From contig NZ_MKJY01000466.1 in assembly GCF_001942465.1 (NCBI RefSeq), positions 1 to 45,978 on the forward strand: a stretch of 45,978 nt of DNA, written 5' to 3'. The position numbers were made by a program, and so were the translations under genes. Source of the DNA: Actinomadura sp. CNU-125 (GTDB taxonomy: Bacteria > Actinomycetota > Actinomycetes > Streptosporangiales > Streptosporangiaceae). A model generated the notes under the pieces. The model saw only the letters and a list, made by a program, of their open reading frames with translations. It made no database searches and had not been told where the DNA came from. Of this stretch, positions 44,195 through 45,978 are shown in pieces (within the stretch, counting starts at the first letter, position 1; each line of letters starts with the position of its first letter).

Positions 44195-45097
44195 ATGGCG
44201 GAACTGCGCTACGACGGCCGCGTCGCGGTCGTGACCGGTGCGGGGCACGGGCTCGGCCGGCAGCACGCGCTGGAGCTGGCCTCCCGCGGCGCCAAGGTCG
44301 TCGTGAACGACCTGGGCGGCGACCGCTCCGGCGTCGGCTCCGACGCCGGCCCGGCGCAGCAGGTCGTCGACGAGATCAAGAAGAACGGCGGCGAGGCCGT
44401 CGCCAACCCCGACAACGTGGCCACCCCCGAGGGCGCGCAGGCGATCGTCCAGACCGCGCTGGACACCTTCGGCAAGGTCGACATCATCATCAACAACGCC
44501 GGGATCCTGCGCGACAAGTCGTTCAAGAACATGACGCCGGAGGAGTTCGACGCGGTCATCGCCGTGCACCTGCGCGGCTCGTTCCTGGTCACCAGCGCCG
44601 CCTGGGCGCACCTGCGCGAGCAGGGCTACGGACGGATCGTCAACACCTCGTCGCCCGCGGGCCTGTTCGGCAACTTCGGCCAGGCCAACTACTCGACGGC
44701 CAAGATGGGCCTCGTCGGGTTCACCAAGACCCTCGCGCAGGAGGGCGGCAAGTACAACATCAAGGCCAACGCGATCGCCCCCGTCGCCTGGACCCGCATG
44801 ACCGAGGACCTCCTGCCCGCCGACTTCGCCGACAAGCTGGGCGTCGACCAGGTCACGCCGCTCGTGGCCTACCTGGTGCACGACAGCGTCGAGCACACCG
44901 GCGAGGTGTACACGGTCGGCGGCGGCCGCATCGCCCGGATCTTCGTGGCGGAGGGCCCCGGCTACGGGCAGAAGACGACGCTGTCGGTGGAGGACGTCCG
45001 CGACAACTGGGAGGAGATCAACTCCCGCGAGCCGCTCACGATCTTCAAGAACGTGGGCGACCAGATGGGCCCGCTCATCCAGCAGCTCGGCTCCTGA
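44195..45097 (+). CDS. Short-chain dehydrogenase, multifunctional-enzyme (3-hydroxyacyl-CoA) type
   Basis: 300 residues, start ATG 44195 after GAGGAGACA. Cofactor loop TGAGHGLGRQHALELASRGA followed by KVVVNDLGGDRSGVGSDAGP, typical of the N-terminal dehydrogenase of peroxisomal multifunctional enzyme 2 and its bacterial relatives. NNAGILRDKSFKNM, catalytic Ser in NTSSPAGLFGNFGQ and YSTAK complete the active site. The C-terminal extension after residue 235 (GGGRIARIFVAEGPGYGQ) also fits this subgroup. With the enoyl-CoA hydratase four bases downstream it would perform two successive steps of beta-oxidation, perhaps of steroid side chains. Confidence 0.88.
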   Translation: MAELRYDGRVAVVTGAGHGLGRQHALELASRGAKVVVNDLGGDRSGVGSDAGPAQQVVDEIKKNGGEAVANPDNVATPEGAQAIVQTALDTFGKVDIIINNAGILRDKSFKNMTPEEFDAVIAVHLRGSFLVTSAAWAHLREQGYGRIVNTSSPAGLFGNFGQANYSTAKMGLVGFTKTLAQEGGKYNIKANAIAPVAWTRMTEDLLPADFADKLGVDQVTPLVAYLVHDSVEHTGEVYTVGGGRIARIFVAEGPGYGQKTTLSVEDVRDNWEEINSREPLTIFKNVGDQMGPLIQQLGS

Positions 45098-45101
45098 GCC
45101 G

Positions 45102-45911
45102 TTGGGCGGGCTGAAGCTCGACCGGCGGGACGGGGTCCTCACGATCACCCTGTCCCGCCCGGACCGCCTCAACGCCGTCGACGGCGCGCTGACCGAGGAG
45201 ATGCTCGACGTCCTCAACGGACTGATGCGCGACCCCGCGACCCGGGTCGTCGTGCTCACCGGCGAGGGCCGCGGGTTCTGCTCCGGGATGGACATCCAGG
45301 GCGACGGCGTCGACGGCGCCGCGGACGGACCCGCCGAGGGACGCGTCCAGCGGCTCTACCGGGGCATCGCGAACGGCGGCGAGGTCACCGCCCGGCTCCG
45401 GGAGATCCCGCAGCCGGTGATCGCGGCGCTGCGCGGCCCGGTCGCCGGGATGGGCGTGTCGTGGGCGCTGGCCTGCGACCTGCGCGTCGCCGACCCCACC
45501 ACCCGCTTCGTCGTCCCGTTCACCGACCTCGGCCTGTCCGCCGGGGACTGCGGGCTGTCCTGGCTGCTGCCCCGGCTCGTCGGCCCCGCGAAGGCCGCCG
45601 AGATCGCCTACCGGGCGCAGCGGCTGGACGCGGCGCGCGCGCTGGACCTCGGGCTGCTGACGGAGATCGTCGACGATCCGGGCGGCGACCTCGCCGCCGC
45701 GCACGCGCTCGCCGACGAGCTGCTCACAAAGTCGCCCTACGGGCTGCGGCGCACGAAGGAGCTGCTCAACATGGCGCTGGACGCCCCCGGGCTCCGGCGC
45801 CAGCTCGCCGCGGAGACGGGCGTCCAGACGCTGGCGTTCTTCACCGAGGACCTCGCCGAGGGCATGACCGCGACGCTGCAGAAGCGCCGTCCGGAGTTCG
45901 AGAACCGCTGA
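45102..45911 (+). CDS. Enoyl-CoA hydratase/isomerase family protein
   Basis: 269 residues from TTG 45102, four bases after the SDR stop. Crotonase fold: LTITLSRPDRLNAVDGALTE, oxyanion-hole loop GEGRGFCSGMDIQGDG, and VIAALRGPVAGMGVSWALAC. At the position where hydratases carry a second catalytic acid, the sequence reads GLSAGDCGLSWLLPRLVG, with Asp-Cys in place of the more usual Pro-Glu, so isomerase or another crotonase activity is possible. Ends at TGA 45909-45911 immediately before a strong hairpin. Probable operon with the SDR. Confidence 0.88.
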   Translation: MGGLKLDRRDGVLTITLSRPDRLNAVDGALTEEMLDVLNGLMRDPATRVVVLTGEGRGFCSGMDIQGDGVDGAADGPAEGRVQRLYRGIANGGEVTARLREIPQPVIAALRGPVAGMGVSWALACDLRVADPTTRFVVPFTDLGLSAGDCGLSWLLPRLVGPAKAAEIAYRAQRLDAARALDLGLLTEIVDDPGGDLAAAHALADELLTKSPYGLRRTKELLNMALDAPGLRRQLAAETGVQTLAFFTEDLAEGMTATLQKRRPEFENR

Positions 45912-45916
45912 CGAGC

Positions 45917-45959
45917 CGCGGGGGCCGCGGCGGGACGACGTCCCGCCGCGGCCCCCGCG
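45917..45959 (+). terminator. Very strong terminator after the SDR-hydratase operon
   Basis: Twenty perfect pairs, arms 45917-45936 and 45940-45959, three-base loop, beginning six bases after the stop codon. Confidence 0.9.
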
Positions 45960-45978
45960 TCGTGCGTGCGAGGCCCTG

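Overview
The window is very GC-rich chromosomal DNA from an actinobacterium. Several genes are actinobacterial hallmarks: SigR with its zinc anti-sigma RsrA, WhiB1 next to the PdtaS histidine kinase, a DasR-type GntR regulator, the fused 2-oxoglutarate enzyme Kgd, a nickel superoxide dismutase with its protease, and a small biotin synthase partner of the BsaP type. Together these suggest a filamentous, Streptosporangiales-like bacterium, perhaps Actinomadura/Thermomonosporaceae. That placement is inference.

Layout. 0-5.3 kb: the tail of a DUF58 gene and the first third of a transglutaminase-like tgpA, abutting tail-to-tail the broken end of a pseudokinase; then a second intact-type Ser/Thr kinase, rsgA and aroA. 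5.3-10.2 kb: DoxX-like protein, yedK, a methyltransferase, the sigR-rsrA thiol-stress module with a perfect SigR promoter, and a sugar-nucleotide epimerase. 10.2-13.6 kb: a promoter-like spacer, a 31-residue peptide ORF and a tandem pair of membrane HD-GYP proteins, the second lacking the catalytic signatures. 13.6-22.7 kb: a biotin neighbourhood (variant biotin carboxylase, BsaP-like protein, bioD, bioB, bioF) interrupted by an acetyltransferase, a carotenoid oxygenase, dasR and a Uma2 nuclease paired with a small protein resembling the nuclease's own N-terminal module; a LexA-like box lies upstream of the nuclease. 22.7-28.8 kb: pdtaS, whiB1 with a perfect CRP-type site, a lipid kinase, a membrane protein, an rsbW-sigF stress switch and an acetyltransferase. 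28.8-35.1 kb: sodN/sodX, malic enzyme, a polar amino-acid ABC transporter and an MDR oxidoreductase. 35.1-40.7 kb: PadR and DUF4097 with repeated operator-like words, DUF6104 and kgd. 40.7-46 kb: a structured repeat, AIM24 and GST-like genes, a DapB-like reductase, and an SDR-enoyl-CoA hydratase pair.

Two window-wide patterns matter. First, about 14 recognisable genes are broken by one- or two-base indels, roughly 20 in all, often where one more or one fewer G or C restores the frame; even aroA is affected. I read most of these as sequence errors rather than real pseudogenes. Second, many genes have a TANNNT hexamer ending 6-8 bases before the start codon and no ribosome-binding site, as expected for leaderless mRNAs. 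The most distinctive elements are the Uma2 pair with its SOS-like site and an 88-89 bp intergenic repeat present twice, whose internal stem shows compensatory base changes.
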